Of a stretch of DNA of 64,000 bases, positions 21,683 through 30,962 are shown piece by piece (the stretch's first letter is position 1; each line of letters starts with the position of its first letter). The notes under the pieces are model-generated. The model made no database searches and had not been told where the DNA came from. It saw nothing but the letters and a program-made list of their open reading frames with translations. The stretch lies in NCBI RefSeq assembly GCF_000975095.1, contig NZ_BBRD01000001.1, positions 701,467 to 765,466 on the forward strand, written 5' to 3'. The stretch comes from Demequina aestuarii (GTDB lineage Bacteria > Actinomycetota > Actinomycetes > Actinomycetales > Demequinaceae). Position numbers and translations under genes: made by a program.

Positions 21683-23200
21683 GTGACCGCGCTGACGTAC
21701 GAGCAGGCCATGGAGCAGTTCGACCCGGTGTTCGGGATCGAGGTCCACGTCGAGCTCAACACCGCCACCAAGATGTTCTGCGGCTGCGCGAATGAGTTCG
21801 GGGCCGAGCCCAACACTCAGGTGTGCCCGGTGTGCTTGGGCCTCCCGGGGTCGATGCCGGTGACGAACGAGAAGGCTGTGGAGTCGGCGATCCGGTTGGG
21901 GCTGTCGCTCGGCTGCCAGATCCGCGAGTCGAGCCGCTTCGCCCGCAAGAACTACTTCTACCCGGACCTGGCGAAGGACTACCAGATCTCGCAGTATGAC
22001 GAGCCCACGTGCTTCGAGGGCAGCCTCGACGTGGTGCTCGACGACGGCACCGTGGTGACCATCGGAATCGAGCGTGCGCACATCGAGGAGGACGCCGGCA
22101 AGAACACCCACGTGGGTGGCACCGGCGGAATCCAGGGCGCGAGCCACTCCCTCGTGGACTACAACCGCGGCGGCGTCCCGCTGGTCGAGATCGTCACCAA
22201 GCCCATCACGGGCGCGGGGGCGCGCACCGCGGAGGTCGCGCGCGCGTATGTGGCGACCATCCGCGACATCGTGAAGGCCCTCGGGATCTCCGACGGGCGC
22301 ATGGAGCAGGGCTCCGTCCGCGCGGACGTGAACCTGTCGCTGCGCGTCAAGGCTGGTCCGGGCGAGGACCAGAACTCTGTGCCGTTCGGCAAGAGGTCCG
22401 AGACCAAGAACGTCAACTCGCTGCGCGCGATCGAGCGCTCCATCCATCACGAGGCCTCTCGCCAGGCCGGGCTGCTGCTCGCCGGCGAGCCGGTGGTGCA
22501 GGAGACCCGTCACTGGCACGAGGACACCGGTTCGACCACGCCAGGACGGTCCAAGGAGGAGGCGGAGGACTACCGCTACTTCCCTGAGCCCGACCTGCTG
22601 CCGGTCGAGCCGAGCCGCGAGTGGGTCGAGGAGCTGCGCGGCACGCTGCCCGAGCACCCCGCCAAGATGCGCGCGCGCCTCAAGGAGGACTGGGGCTTCA
22701 GCGATCTCGAGATGCGCGACGCGGTCAACGCCGATGCGCTGGACCTCATCGCCTCGACGGTCGCCGCGGGCGCCACGCCCCAGGCGGCGCGCAAGTGGTG
22801 GATGGGCGAGCTCGCACGGACCGCGAATGACCGCGACGTGGCGATGCGCGACCTGCCGGTCACCCCCGAGCACGTCGCCGAGCTCCAGGGGCTGGTCGAC
22901 GAGGGGCGCATCAACGACAAGCTGGCCCGGCAAGTGCTCGAGGGCGTGCTCGCGGGCGAGGGATCGCCCGCGGAAGTGGTCGCCGCTCGTGGCCTCGAGG
23001 TCGTGTCTGACGACTCGGCTCTCGAGAAAGCCGTGGACGAGGCGCTTGCGGCCCAGCCCGACGTGCTGGAGAAGATCCAGAGCGGCAAGGTGCAGGCAGC
23101 GGGCGCGATCGTGGGTGCGGTCATGAAGGCCACCCGCGGTCAGGCCGATGCAGGTCGGGTCCGGGAGATCATCCTTCAGCGAGCGGGCGTCGAGGGCTGA
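21683..23200 (+). CDS. gatB: Asp-tRNA(Asn)/Glu-tRNA(Gln) amidotransferase subunit B
   Basis: 505-aa kinase/tRNA-binding subunit that activates the misacylated aminoacyl-tRNA. It has [11 protein letters not shown], the metal-binding FCGC ... [13 protein letters not shown] cysteines, [14 protein letters not shown] and [11 protein letters not shown], and a C-terminal YqeY-like tail. The GTG start at 21683 abuts the gatA stop codon. The operon ends in a perfect palindrome at 23216-23243. Confidence 0.97.
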   Translation: MTALTYEQAMEQFDPVFGIEVHVELNTATKMFCGCANEFGAEPNTQVCPVCLGLPGSMPVTNEKAVESAIRLGLSLGCQIRESSRFARKNYFYPDLAKDYQISQYDEPTCFEGSLDVVLDDGTVVTIGIERAHIEEDAGKNTHVGGTGGIQGASHSLVDYNRGGVPLVEIVTKPITGAGARTAEVARAYVATIRDIVKALGISDGRMEQGSVRADVNLSLRVKAGPGEDQNSVPFGKRSETKNVNSLRAIERSIHHEASRQAGLLLAGEPVVQETRHWHEDTGSTTPGRSKEEAEDYRYFPEPDLLPVEPSREWVEELRGTLPEHPAKMRARLKEDWGFSDLEMRDAVNADALDLIASTVAAGATPQAARKWWMGELARTANDRDVAMRDLPVTPEHVAELQGLVDEGRINDKLARQVLEGVLAGEGSPAEVVAARGLEVVSDDSALEKAVDEALAAQPDVLEKIQSGKVQAAGAIVGAVMKATRGQADAGRVREIILQRAGVEG

Positions 23201-23215
23201 CGCCGGCAGCAGCCA

Positions 23216-23243
23216 CACCTCCGGGCACGCGTGCCCGGAGGTG
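23216..23243. terminator. gatCAB terminator hairpin
   Basis: 28-bp perfect palindrome (14-bp arms CACCTCCGGGCACG and complement) starting 16 nt after the gatB stop. No T-run, as in other hairpins of this genome. Confidence 0.75.
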
Positions 23244-23556
23244 GTCGCCAGCGTGCGCGCCCGCGTACATGAGCGCGGGCTGACACCCTCTCCGTTCTCG
23301 CGTGACGAGCGAGCCACGTCCCTGCCGCCATGGGTAGGGAGAGACCCTGCGCGAGCGCGCCTGCGGCCTGTGAGCACGGGCGTGAGGCATCGCAATGCGG
23401 TTCGTTAACATCCGCGCCTGCGCACCCCGTCACCTTTTGGTCACGATCCCGTAACGGTCGCCCTCTCGCCCTGCGCTCGCGCCTCGCCGGCGATATGTTT
23501 GCGAAGTCAACATAGTGTGACGTCTGTGATGCGACAGCCTGACAAAGGAGTGAGGT
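23244..23556. other. 313-bp region upstream of the chvE leader ORF
   Basis: Contains a small CCCGCG/CGCGGG hairpin near 23263-23282 and the promoter region for the sugar transporter. Further 3' is a TATGTT-N9-AACATA dyad (23494-23514), listed separately. No protein-coding gene is convincing. Confidence 0.4.
23494..23514. promoter_or_regulatory. candidate operator dyad upstream of chvE operon
   Basis: TATGTT and AACATA arms (perfect 6-bp complements) separated by 9 nt, about 40 nt before the first start codon. It is AT-rich relative to its surroundings, as expected for a ROK or LacI repressor site. No regulator gene adjoins the operon. Confidence 0.4.
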
Positions 23557-23751
23557 ATGAGCACAGCATCTGTGACCAGGGGGGTTGACCCAGTGCTGGA
23601 AGACGCCTCGTTCGCCACGCCCCACTCCTTCGGCGGCAGCATCATCCGCACGTTCATCTCCTCGGGGAGCGCGACGCCGCGGTCCCCGAGGGTGGACGAG
23701 CGCCACCGCACGGTGCCGATCGGCACTCAAGGAAGGAAGTTCTACGCATGA
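23557..23751 (+). CDS. 64-aa upstream ORF, translationally coupled to chvE
   Basis: ATG preceded by AAAGGAG at 7 nt, stronger than most sites in this window. The product (MSTASVTRGVDPVLEDASF to the C-terminal TQGRKFYA) has no signal peptide or recognisable domain. Its TGA overlaps the chvE ATG by 4 bp (ATGA), the arrangement of coupled genes. It may be a leader peptide that controls chvE translation, or a small protein. Not a family I know. Confidence 0.5.
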   Translation: MSTASVTRGVDPVLEDASFATPHSFGGSIIRTFISSGSATPRSPRVDERHRTVPIGTQGRKFYA

Positions 23752-24881
23752 TCAAGAGGAACAGGTTTGCGCTTGTCGCGGGCTTCAGCGCTATGGCGCT
23801 CTCGCTCGCCGCATGTTCGTCGGGGGAGGAGTCGCCGGACGCCGACTCCACGTCCGGGGGCGCCCCGGCCGCGAGCGACGAATGCAATGTGGGCATCGCA
23901 ATGCCCACCCGCTCGCTCGAGCGCTGGATCAATGACGGTGAAGGCCTCAAGGCGCGCCTTGAGGAGGACGGCTGCACCGTCGACCTGCAGTACGCAGACA
24001 ACGAGACCGACCAGCAGATCTCGCAGCTGCAGAACATGATCGCCAACGGCTCGAACATCTTGGTGATCGCCTCCATCGACGGCACCACGCTGGGACCGGT
24101 GCTCCAGACGGCCGGCGACGCAGATGCGACCGTGATCGCCTACGACCGCCTCATCCTCGAGTCGGAGAACGTGGACTACTACGCCACGTTCGACAACTAC
24201 TCGGTGGGCACCCTCCAGGGTGAGTACATCGAGTCGGAGCTCGGTCTCGCGGACGGTGACGGGCCGTACAACTTCGAGCCCTTCGCTGGAAGCCCCGACG
24301 ACAACAACGCACGGTTCTTCTTCGCCGGCGCGTGGGACGTCCTGAGCCCGTACGTCGACAGCGGACAGCTCGTCGTGCCGTCGGGCAAGGCACCGGCCTC
24401 TGTCGACGACTGGCAGTCCATCGGCATCCTCGGTTGGGGCTCCGACGACGCTCAGGCTGAGATGGAGAACCGCCTCAGCTCGTTCTACGCCGGCGGCGAG
24501 AAGGTCGATGTGGTGCTCTCGCCCAACGACTCCCTCGCGGTGGGCATCGCCCAGGCCCTGCGCACCTCCGGCTACACCGCCGACGACTTCCCGATCCTCA
24601 CGGGTCAGGACGGCGACAAGGCCGCGGTGACGCAGATCCTCGCGGGTGAGCAGTCCATGACGGTCTGGAAGGACACCCGTCTTCTCGGCGAGCGCGTCGA
24701 GGAGATGATCATGTCCATCCTTGCGGGCGAAGAGCCGGAGGTGAACGACACCGAGACGTACGACAACGGCGTCAAGGTCGTTCCTTCGTACCTCATCACC
24801 CCTGAGGTCGTGACGGCGGATGACGTGCAGTCGAAGCTGATCGACTCGGGCTTCCTCCAGCCCGGGGACGTGGGCCTGTAA
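23748..24881 (+). CDS. chvE: multiple-monosaccharide ABC transporter substrate-binding lipoprotein
   Basis: 377 aa. Signal peptide with lipobox LSLAACSS (Cys23), then a periplasmic-binding-protein type 1 fold: NVGIAMPTRSLERWINDGEG, YADNETDQQISQLQNMI, ASIDGTTLGPVL, VIAYDRLI and LSPNDSLAVGIAQAL. These features are typical of ChvE/XylF-type binding proteins for xylose, arabinose, glucose or galactose. The ATG at 23748 follows AAGGAAGG. First full gene of chvE-mmsA-mmsB; a strong hairpin follows it. Confidence 0.93.
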   Translation: MIKRNRFALVAGFSAMALSLAACSSGEESPDADSTSGGAPAASDECNVGIAMPTRSLERWINDGEGLKARLEEDGCTVDLQYADNETDQQISQLQNMIANGSNILVIASIDGTTLGPVLQTAGDADATVIAYDRLILESENVDYYATFDNYSVGTLQGEYIESELGLADGDGPYNFEPFAGSPDDNNARFFFAGAWDVLSPYVDSGQLVVPSGKAPASVDDWQSIGILGWGSDDAQAEMENRLSSFYAGGEKVDVVLSPNDSLAVGIAQALRTSGYTADDFPILTGQDGDKAAVTQILAGEQSMTVWKDTRLLGERVEEMIMSILAGEEPEVNDTETYDNGVKVVPSYLITPEVVTADDVQSKLIDSGFLQPGDVGL

Positions 24882-24890
24882 GTCTCGACT

Positions 24891-24928
24891 GATGGTGGTG
24901 GCCGTCGCACGCGACGGCCACCACCATC
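24891..24928. promoter_or_regulatory. intercistronic stem-loop between chvE and mmsA
   Basis: Perfect 17-bp arms (GATGGTGGTGGCCGTCG and complement) around a 4-nt loop, 9 nt after the chvE stop. Such hairpins commonly protect the binding-protein mRNA and reduce read-through so that the binding protein is made in excess. Confidence 0.65.
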
Positions 24929-24960
24929 TGCCCACCGTGGGCACAATGGGAAGGAGCACT

Positions 24961-26490
24961 GTGTCGGATCTCATCTTGAAGATGACGGACATCGTGAAGG
25001 AGTTCTCCGGGGTGCGCGCACTCGACGGCGTCTCTCTCGATGTCCGCCGAGGCGAGGTGCATGGCATCTGCGGCGAGAACGGCGCCGGCAAGTCGACGCT
25101 GATGAAGGTGCTGTCAGGCGTGTACCCGCATGGCCACTTCGAAGGTCGGATCGAGTTCGACGGCGAGCCTGTCGAGTTCCGTTCGATCAACGACTCCGAG
25201 CACACCGGAATCGTCATCATTCACCAGGAACTGGCGCTCTCCCCGTACCTGTCGATCGCCGAGAACATCTTCCTCGGCAATGAACGCGCCTCGCGCGGCG
25301 TCATCGACTGGCACGAGACCAACGAGCGGGCGCAGGAACTCCTGAAGCGAGTCGGCCTCAATGAGGAAGTGACGACCCAGGTGCTCCATCTTGGTGTGGG
25401 CAAGCAGCAGCTCGTCGAGATCGCCAAGGCGCTCTCGAAGGACGTCAAGCTCCTCATCCTCGATGAGCCGACGGCCGCCCTCAACGACGACGATTCGGCG
25501 CACCTCCTCGACCTGATCAGGGGCCTGAGGGATGAGGGCATCACCAGCATCATCATCTCGCACAAGCTTGCGGAGATTCGCGCTGTCGCCGACACGATCA
25601 CGGTGATCCGTGACGGCGAGACCGTGGATGACTTCAGCATGTCCGACGAGGACAACTCCGAGTCGCGCCTCATCCGCTCCATGGTGGGTCGCCCGCTGGA
25701 CAACCTCTTTCCACCCCGCACGCCGGACATCGGCGACGAGGTGTTCCGGGTGGAGAACTGGAACGCCTTTCACCCGGTCGATACCGGCCGCCAGGTCGTG
25801 AAGGATGCGTCGTTCTACGTCCGCGCTGGAGAGGTGGTGGGCTTCGCGGGCCTGATGGGGGCCGGGCGCACCGAGCTCGCCATGAGCCTCTTCGGCCGCC
25901 AGTACGGTGCGCACGTCTCGGGACGGGTGCTGAAGCACGGCAAGGAGATCTCGACGCGCTCCGTGAACGATGCGATCGCCAACGGAGTCGCGTACGTCAC
26001 CGAGGACCGCAAGCGCTACGGCCTGAACCTCATTGCGACCATCGCCGCCAACATCACGGGTGCGAACCTCCGTGGCGTGTCGAACTATGGCGTCATCGAC
26101 CTGCACGACGAGATCGAGGTGGCCGAGGAGTACCAGAGATCGCTCAACATCAAGACGGACTCGGTCAGCCGGGTCGTCGGCACCTTGTCGGGCGGGAACC
26201 AGCAGAAGGTCGTGCTGTCCAAGTGGCTCAACACGACGCCTGACGTGCTGATCCTCGATGAGCCGACGCGAGGCGTCGACGTGGGGGCGAAGTACGAGAT
26301 CTACGGCATCATCAACAAGCTCGCCTCCCAGGGCAAGGCGATCGTGGTGATCTCGTCCGAGCTTCCGGAGCTGCTGGGGCTCTCTGATCGCATCTACACC
26401 ATCTCCGAAGGCCGCGTCACGGGGGATGTGCTTCGCAAGGACGCAACGCAGGAACGACTGATGCAACTCATGACGGTGGGAGAGAACTGA
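24961..26490 (+). CDS. mmsA: multiple-monosaccharide ABC transporter ATP-binding protein
   Basis: 509-aa duplicated ATPase (GguA/MmsA type). First half: Walker A GENGAGKST, Q-loop region HQELALSPYLS and Walker B LLILDEPTAALNDDD. Second half: degenerate Walker A GLMGAGRTEL, signature LSGGNQQKVVLS and Walker B VLILDEPTRGVDVGAK. The GTG at 24961 follows AAGGAG by 4 nt. It overlaps nothing but is 2 nt before mmsB, giving tight coupling. Cytoplasmic face of the membrane. Confidence 0.93.
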   Translation: MSDLILKMTDIVKEFSGVRALDGVSLDVRRGEVHGICGENGAGKSTLMKVLSGVYPHGHFEGRIEFDGEPVEFRSINDSEHTGIVIIHQELALSPYLSIAENIFLGNERASRGVIDWHETNERAQELLKRVGLNEEVTTQVLHLGVGKQQLVEIAKALSKDVKLLILDEPTAALNDDDSAHLLDLIRGLRDEGITSIIISHKLAEIRAVADTITVIRDGETVDDFSMSDEDNSESRLIRSMVGRPLDNLFPPRTPDIGDEVFRVENWNAFHPVDTGRQVVKDASFYVRAGEVVGFAGLMGAGRTELAMSLFGRQYGAHVSGRVLKHGKEISTRSVNDAIANGVAYVTEDRKRYGLNLIATIAANITGANLRGVSNYGVIDLHDEIEVAEEYQRSLNIKTDSVSRVVGTLSGGNQQKVVLSKWLNTTPDVLILDEPTRGVDVGAKYEIYGIINKLASQGKAIVVISSELPELLGLSDRIYTISEGRVTGDVLRKDATQERLMQLMTVGEN

Positions 26491-26492
26491 CG

Positions 26493-27695
26493 ATGTCCGA
26501 GTCATCTACCAAGAAAGCGGCCGAGAGGCGCAAGTCCTCGGTCGGTGTCAGCGCGCGCGACTACGGACTGCTCAGCGCCCTCGTCGTCATCGTGGCACTG
26601 TTCCAGTTCTGGTTCACCGACGGAAAGCTCCTGCTCCCCGCGAACTTCAACAACCTGATCAGCCAGAACGCCTACGTGGTGATCCTCGCGATCGGGATGG
26701 TCATGGTCATCATCGCGGGCCACATCGACCTGTCGGTCGGTTCGCTCGTCGCCATGATCGGTGCCGTGTCGGCGCTCGCCATCAGCGAGTGGGGCCAGCC
26801 CGTCTGGGTCTCCATCGCCGTGTCGCTCCTCGTGGGTGCGGTCGTGGGGGCGTGGCAGGGGTTCTGGGTGGCATTCGTCAGGGTGCCGGCCTTCATCGTG
26901 ACACTGGCCGGCATGCTGATCTACCGCGGCTTGGCCATCGTGTTCCTCACCGGAGGCACCATCGGCGGCCTGCCCCAGGGGTACGTGGCGATCGGTGCAG
27001 GATGGATTCCCGACTGGCTCGGCAGCGTGAACGACCTCGACGTGCTGACGATGCTGATCGGCGCGGCCGGTGCGATCGGCTACGCGTTCTCTCAGCTCCG
27101 TGCCCGCAGCAAGCTCATCAGTCGTGACCTGCCGCGCGAGTCGATGCCGCTCTTCGTCGGCAAGATCGTCCTGATCGCGGGCGCCATGCTGTTCTTCGCC
27201 TATCTGCTCGCTCAGCACAACGGCACGCCGTACGTGCTGATTCTGCTGGGCGTGCTCGTGCTGGCCTACTCGTTCGTCCTCAACCGCACGGTGTTCGGAC
27301 GCCACATCTACGCCATGGGCGGCAACCGCTTCGCCGCGATGATGTCGGGCGTCAAGACCAAGTGGGTGGACTTCTTCATCTTCGTCAACATCGGCGTCCT
27401 CGCGGCCATCGCGGCAGTGGTGACCACCTCCCGTGCGGGTGCGGCGCAATCCGGCGCGGGAAACTTCTACGAACTGGACGCCATCGCTGCGGTCTTCATC
27501 GGAGGTGCAGCCGTCCAGGGCGGCGTGGGAAGAGTGTCGGGTGCCGTGATCGGTGCGCTCGTGATGGGCGTGCTGAACCAGGGACTGTCCATCATGGGCA
27601 TCGACTCGGCATGGCAGCAGGTCATCAAGGGTCTGGTGCTCCTGGCGGCAGTCGCGTTCGACGTGGTCAACCGGCGCCGTGCCGGAGCGGCCTGA
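26493..27695 (+). CDS. mmsB: multiple-monosaccharide ABC transporter permease
   Basis: 400-aa integral membrane protein with about 10 hydrophobic segments. HIDLSVGSLVAMIGA and the late GNRFAAMMSGVKTKWVDF and VQGGVGRVSGAVIGALVMGVLNQG (quoted in part: GGVGRVSGAVIGALVMG) are the conserved RbsC/XylH-type loops. Starts 2 nt after the mmsA stop. Together the three genes form a monosaccharide importer; xylose would fit the xylan genes 9 kb downstream, but the sugar is not shown by sequence. Confidence 0.93.
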   Translation: MSESSTKKAAERRKSSVGVSARDYGLLSALVVIVALFQFWFTDGKLLLPANFNNLISQNAYVVILAIGMVMVIIAGHIDLSVGSLVAMIGAVSALAISEWGQPVWVSIAVSLLVGAVVGAWQGFWVAFVRVPAFIVTLAGMLIYRGLAIVFLTGGTIGGLPQGYVAIGAGWIPDWLGSVNDLDVLTMLIGAAGAIGYAFSQLRARSKLISRDLPRESMPLFVGKIVLIAGAMLFFAYLLAQHNGTPYVLILLGVLVLAYSFVLNRTVFGRHIYAMGGNRFAAMMSGVKTKWVDFFIFVNIGVLAAIAAVVTTSRAGAAQSGAGNFYELDAIAAVFIGGAAVQGGVGRVSGAVIGALVMGVLNQGLSIMGIDSAWQQVIKGLVLLAAVAFDVVNRRRAGAA

Positions 27696-27770
27696 GGCGC
27701 CTCGTACGCCTGAGCCGCTTGACCGCGCGCGAGGGCGACAGTCACGCGCCGATGCGGAGCACATGACCGC

Positions 27771-27802
27771 TTGACCTTCCAGTCAACTGGAAGGTTTACA
27801 GT
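27771..27802 (+). promoter_or_regulatory. CueR/MerR-type copper-responsive promoter
   Basis: TTGACC (27771-27776), a 19-bp spacer and TTACAG (27796-27801). The spacer carries the perfect dyad ACCTTCCAGT-CA-ACTGGAAGGT (27774-27795). A long 19-bp spacer with this dyad is the hallmark of CueR-type promoters of copper ATPase genes. It lies 37 nt before the copB start. No CueR gene lies beside it. Confidence 0.8.
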
Positions 27803-27832
27803 GAGGGAACGTTCTCCTACCAGGAGGTCCTC

Positions 27833-29863
27833 ATGGAGCATCAGCAGCACGCACAGCACGCGGCGCACGAGCAGCACCAGCACCACGGCACGGACCATTC
27901 GGGCCATGCCGACATGTTTCGTCGACTGTTCTGGTGGAACCTGGTCATCGCGGTTCCGGTGATCGCGACCAGCCAGATGGTCGAGCACTGGTTCGGCTAT
28001 GACCTGCCCGGCACGGCGTTGATCCCTCCACTGCTCGGATCAGTGATCTTCGTGTGGGGCGGCTGGCCGTTCCTGTCGATGGCGTGGCGGGACGAGATCG
28101 CGTCCCGCCGACCGGGCATGATGACGCTGATCTCGCTCGCCATCACCGTCGCATTCCTCGCGTCGGCGGCCGCGACCCTCGGTCTCGGCGACCTTGACTT
28201 CTGGTGGGAGCTCGCAGCGCTCATCGTCGTGATGCTCCTTGGCCACTGGCAGGAGATGAAGGCGGTGGGGCAGGCCCGGGGTGCGCTTCAGGCACTCGCC
28301 GAACTGCTGCCCGACGACGCCGAACGAGTGGTGGACAACGATGCCACGGAGACCGTCCCCATCTCCGAACTCGGTGAAGGCGACGTGGTGGTGGTCCGCC
28401 CTGGAGGCCGCATCCCGGCGGACGGCACGATCCTGCAGGGCGATGCTGCGGTCGACGAGTCGCTGATGACGGGCGAGTCCGCTCCCGTCGCGAAGCACCC
28501 GGGTGACGGGGTGGTGGCGGGCACCGTGGCGACCGACGGCGCTCTCAGGATTCGAGTGACGGCCACAGGGGAGGGCACCGCGCTTGCGGGCGTCCAACGC
28601 ATGGTGCAGTCCGCACAGGAGTCGCGTTCCGGCACGCGTCGACTGGCCGACCGCGCGGCCGCGTGGCTGTTCTGGGTCGCGCTCGGCGTCGCTGCCCTGA
28701 CGTTCATCGTGACCTCCATCGTCGACGACCCTGCGACTGGCCTGACGCGAGCCGTCTCCGTCCTGGTGATCGCCTGCCCCCACGCGCTCGGCCTCGCGAT
28801 TCCCCTGGTGATCGCGATCAGCACGTCGTCGAGCGCGCAGCACGGGATCCTGGTCAAGGACACCCAGGCGCTGGAGTCGATGCGCACGGTGGACACCGTG
28901 CTGTTCGACAAGACGGGCACGCTGACCGAGGGATCCCATGTGGTGACGGACGCGGCGGCCGCCGACGGTCGGCTCGATCGAGTGCTCGCTCTCGCGGCGG
29001 CGTCCGAACGCGACTCCGAGCATCCCGTCGGCCGCGCCGTCATGGCTGCTGCCGCGGATCGGGGCATTGCGGTTCCGTCCGCGGACAGCGTCCAGACCGT
29101 GCCCGGGAAGGGCGTGCGTGCGGTCGTCGACGGTCACGAGGTGGCGGTGGGAGGCCCGGCGCTGCTGTCCGATCTCCGCCTGGCGGAACCCGATTCGCTG
29201 GCGCGTGCCACGGCACCGTGGAACGAGCGCGGTGGCGCCGTGCTCCACGTGGTGGTCGACGCCGAGGTGGTGGGCGCCTTCACGACCGCAGACCCGGTGC
29301 GAGAGGAGTCACGCGCCACCGTCGATGCGCTCCATGCACGGGGCATCGCGGTCGCGCTCGTCACCGGTGACTCCCAGGCGGTGGCCGATGCCGTTGCCCG
29401 CGACGTGGGAATCGATGACGTGTTCGCCGAGGTGCTTCCGGGCGACAAGGACGATGCCGTTGGCACGCTGCAGAGCCAGGGCAGGAAGGTCGCCATGGTC
29501 GGGGACGGCGTCAATGACGCACCGGCACTCGCCCGCGCGGACGTTGGCCTGGCGATCGGCGCCGGCACCGATGTCGCGATGGAGGCCGCGGGCGTGGTGC
29601 TCGCGAGCTCTGACCCGCGTGGCGTGCTGTCGGTGATCGACCTATCGCATGCCTCGTACCGGAAGATGCGCCAGAACCTGGTGTGGGCCACGGGGTACAA
29701 CGTGATCGCCATTCCGGTTGCGGCCGGTGCTCTTGCGTGGGCGGGAGTCACGATGCCGCCGGCTGCCGCGGCGATCGCGATGAGCCTGTCGACCATCGTG
29801 GTGGCCGCGAATGCGCAGTTGCTGCGCCGCGTCAGCCTCCGCCCGGAGGACGCGACCCGGTGA
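27833..29863 (+). CDS. copB: copper-translocating P-type ATPase, CopB type
   Basis: 676 aa. The His-rich N-terminus (residues 3-26, eleven His) replaces the CxxC metal domain of CopA. It has eight membrane segments, TGES actuator motif (213-216), membrane motif CPH (315-317) that defines the P1B-3/CopB group, phosphorylation motif DKTGT (Asp359), an SEHP-type motif (DSEHPVG) and GDGVNDAPAL. The ATG follows CAGGAGG. It exports Cu(I)/Cu(II) or Ag(I); metal choice is not certain. The promoter is CueR-like. The next gene is convergent. Confidence 0.93.
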   Translation: MEHQQHAQHAAHEQHQHHGTDHSGHADMFRRLFWWNLVIAVPVIATSQMVEHWFGYDLPGTALIPPLLGSVIFVWGGWPFLSMAWRDEIASRRPGMMTLISLAITVAFLASAAATLGLGDLDFWWELAALIVVMLLGHWQEMKAVGQARGALQALAELLPDDAERVVDNDATETVPISELGEGDVVVVRPGGRIPADGTILQGDAAVDESLMTGESAPVAKHPGDGVVAGTVATDGALRIRVTATGEGTALAGVQRMVQSAQESRSGTRRLADRAAAWLFWVALGVAALTFIVTSIVDDPATGLTRAVSVLVIACPHALGLAIPLVIAISTSSSAQHGILVKDTQALESMRTVDTVLFDKTGTLTEGSHVVTDAAAADGRLDRVLALAAASERDSEHPVGRAVMAAAADRGIAVPSADSVQTVPGKGVRAVVDGHEVAVGGPALLSDLRLAEPDSLARATAPWNERGGAVLHVVVDAEVVGAFTTADPVREESRATVDALHARGIAVALVTGDSQAVADAVARDVGIDDVFAEVLPGDKDDAVGTLQSQGRKVAMVGDGVNDAPALARADVGLAIGAGTDVAMEAAGVVLASSDPRGVLSVIDLSHASYRKMRQNLVWATGYNVIAIPVAAGALAWAGVTMPPAAAAIAMSLSTIVVAANAQLLRRVSLRPEDATR

Positions 29864-29913
29864 TCTCCGGCCCCGCGCGCATCGGCCACCCGGCACTCTC
29901 GTGAAGGGGATGC

Positions 29914-30954
29914 TCAGGCGGCCGCCCGCGCGGGTGCGGACGTCGACGAGCGGAGCGTGAGCGACGTCGGCAGCTCCAGACGCCCGGACGGAGCGCGGCC
30001 CTCGTAGGCGATCTGGGCGGCGGCTCGGATCGCCGCGCGCGCCATCTGCTCGAGCGGCTGGTGCACTGTCGTGAGGGGCGGCTGCAGCCATTCGGACACG
30101 ATGACGTCGTCGAACCCCACGATCGACAGGTCCTCGGGGATGCGCAGCCGGCGTTCGCGGGCGGCGGTGTAGACGCCCGATGCGGTCTGGTCCGTGCCGG
30201 CGAAGATCGCCGTGGGACGGCGGGACATTCCCAGCATGCGCCGCGCGGACGTCAGGCCCGATGCGGGCATGAAGTCGCCGTAGTCCTGGAGGTGGGGGTC
30301 GAGGGGGATTCCGTGGCGTCGATGCGCGTCCCGGTATCCCTCGAGTCTGTCCTCGGAGCATCGGACGCCCTGCGGGCCCGTCACGATGCCGATGCGTCGG
30401 TGGCCGAGCCGGAGCAGATGCTCCGTGGCCATGCGGCCGCCGGCACGGTTGGCAGCGGTGACTGTGGGCATGTCTCCCGGGGTCGACCCCACGGGATCGA
30501 CGAGCACGACGGGTGTGTGGAGCCGGCCCAGTTCGGCTGCCGCGCCCGTCGAGAGTTCGGAGACCACGATGACGACCGCGTCGGTGCGGCGGCTCGCGAG
30601 GTGCTGGATCCAGCGAGGGTTGCTGACGGACCGCCCGTGCGTGGAGGTGAGCACGATGCTGGCACCCGACCTCAACGCTTCCGTCTCCGCCCCTTGGATG
30701 AGCGGCATCGCCCAGATCGGGTCGAGGTCGCGCAGCACGAAGTCGATGAGCCCCACGCGCTGTCGCTGGGACGTGCCGCGGCGCCGATACCCGTGCTCGT
30801 CGAGCAGGGACTGCACCGCGGTGCGGGTCTTGTCAGAGACGCCTGTGCGACCGTTGAGCACGCGTGAGACGGTCGGCATGGAGACGCCTGCCTCTTCCGC
30901 GATCTGCGAGATCGTGACCCGAGGCGATCGACGTCGTTGTCGGTCGACGGTCAT
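29914..30954 (-). CDS. LacI family transcriptional regulator
   Basis: 346 aa with the N-terminal helix-turn-helix ISQIAEEAGVSMPTVSRVLNG, hinge region and a sugar-binding periplasmic-like effector domain (GLIDFVLRDLDPIWAMPLIQ ... PTAIFAGTDQTASGVYTAA ... LSIVGFDDVIVSEWLQPPLTTV, each quoted in part). It is the last gene of the xylooligosaccharide operon, 8 nt behind the xylanase stop, so it probably autoregulates the unit in a BxlR-like way. A second LacI gene at the other end is divergent. Confidence 0.9.
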   Translation of the reverse strand: MTVDRQRRRSPRVTISQIAEEAGVSMPTVSRVLNGRTGVSDKTRTAVQSLLDEHGYRRRGTSQRQRVGLIDFVLRDLDPIWAMPLIQGAETEALRSGASIVLTSTHGRSVSNPRWIQHLASRRTDAVVIVVSELSTGAAAELGRLHTPVVLVDPVGSTPGDMPTVTAANRAGGRMATEHLLRLGHRRIGIVTGPQGVRCSEDRLEGYRDAHRRHGIPLDPHLQDYGDFMPASGLTSARRMLGMSRRPTAIFAGTDQTASGVYTAARERRLRIPEDLSIVGFDDVIVSEWLQPPLTTVHQPLEQMARAAIRAAAQIAYEGRAPSGRLELPTSLTLRSSTSAPARAAA

Positions 30955-30962
30955 CGTGACGC

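Noticed and set aside
20996-23395. 799-codon open frame on the minus strand
   Set aside because: Antisense shadow of gatA and gatB; low-complexity Arg/His/Leu composition.
27735-27760. Possible fourth copy of the 74-nt repeat (CGACAGTCACGCG)
   Set aside because: Only a dozen bases resemble the first box; the second box and the AGGCGGG end are missing.
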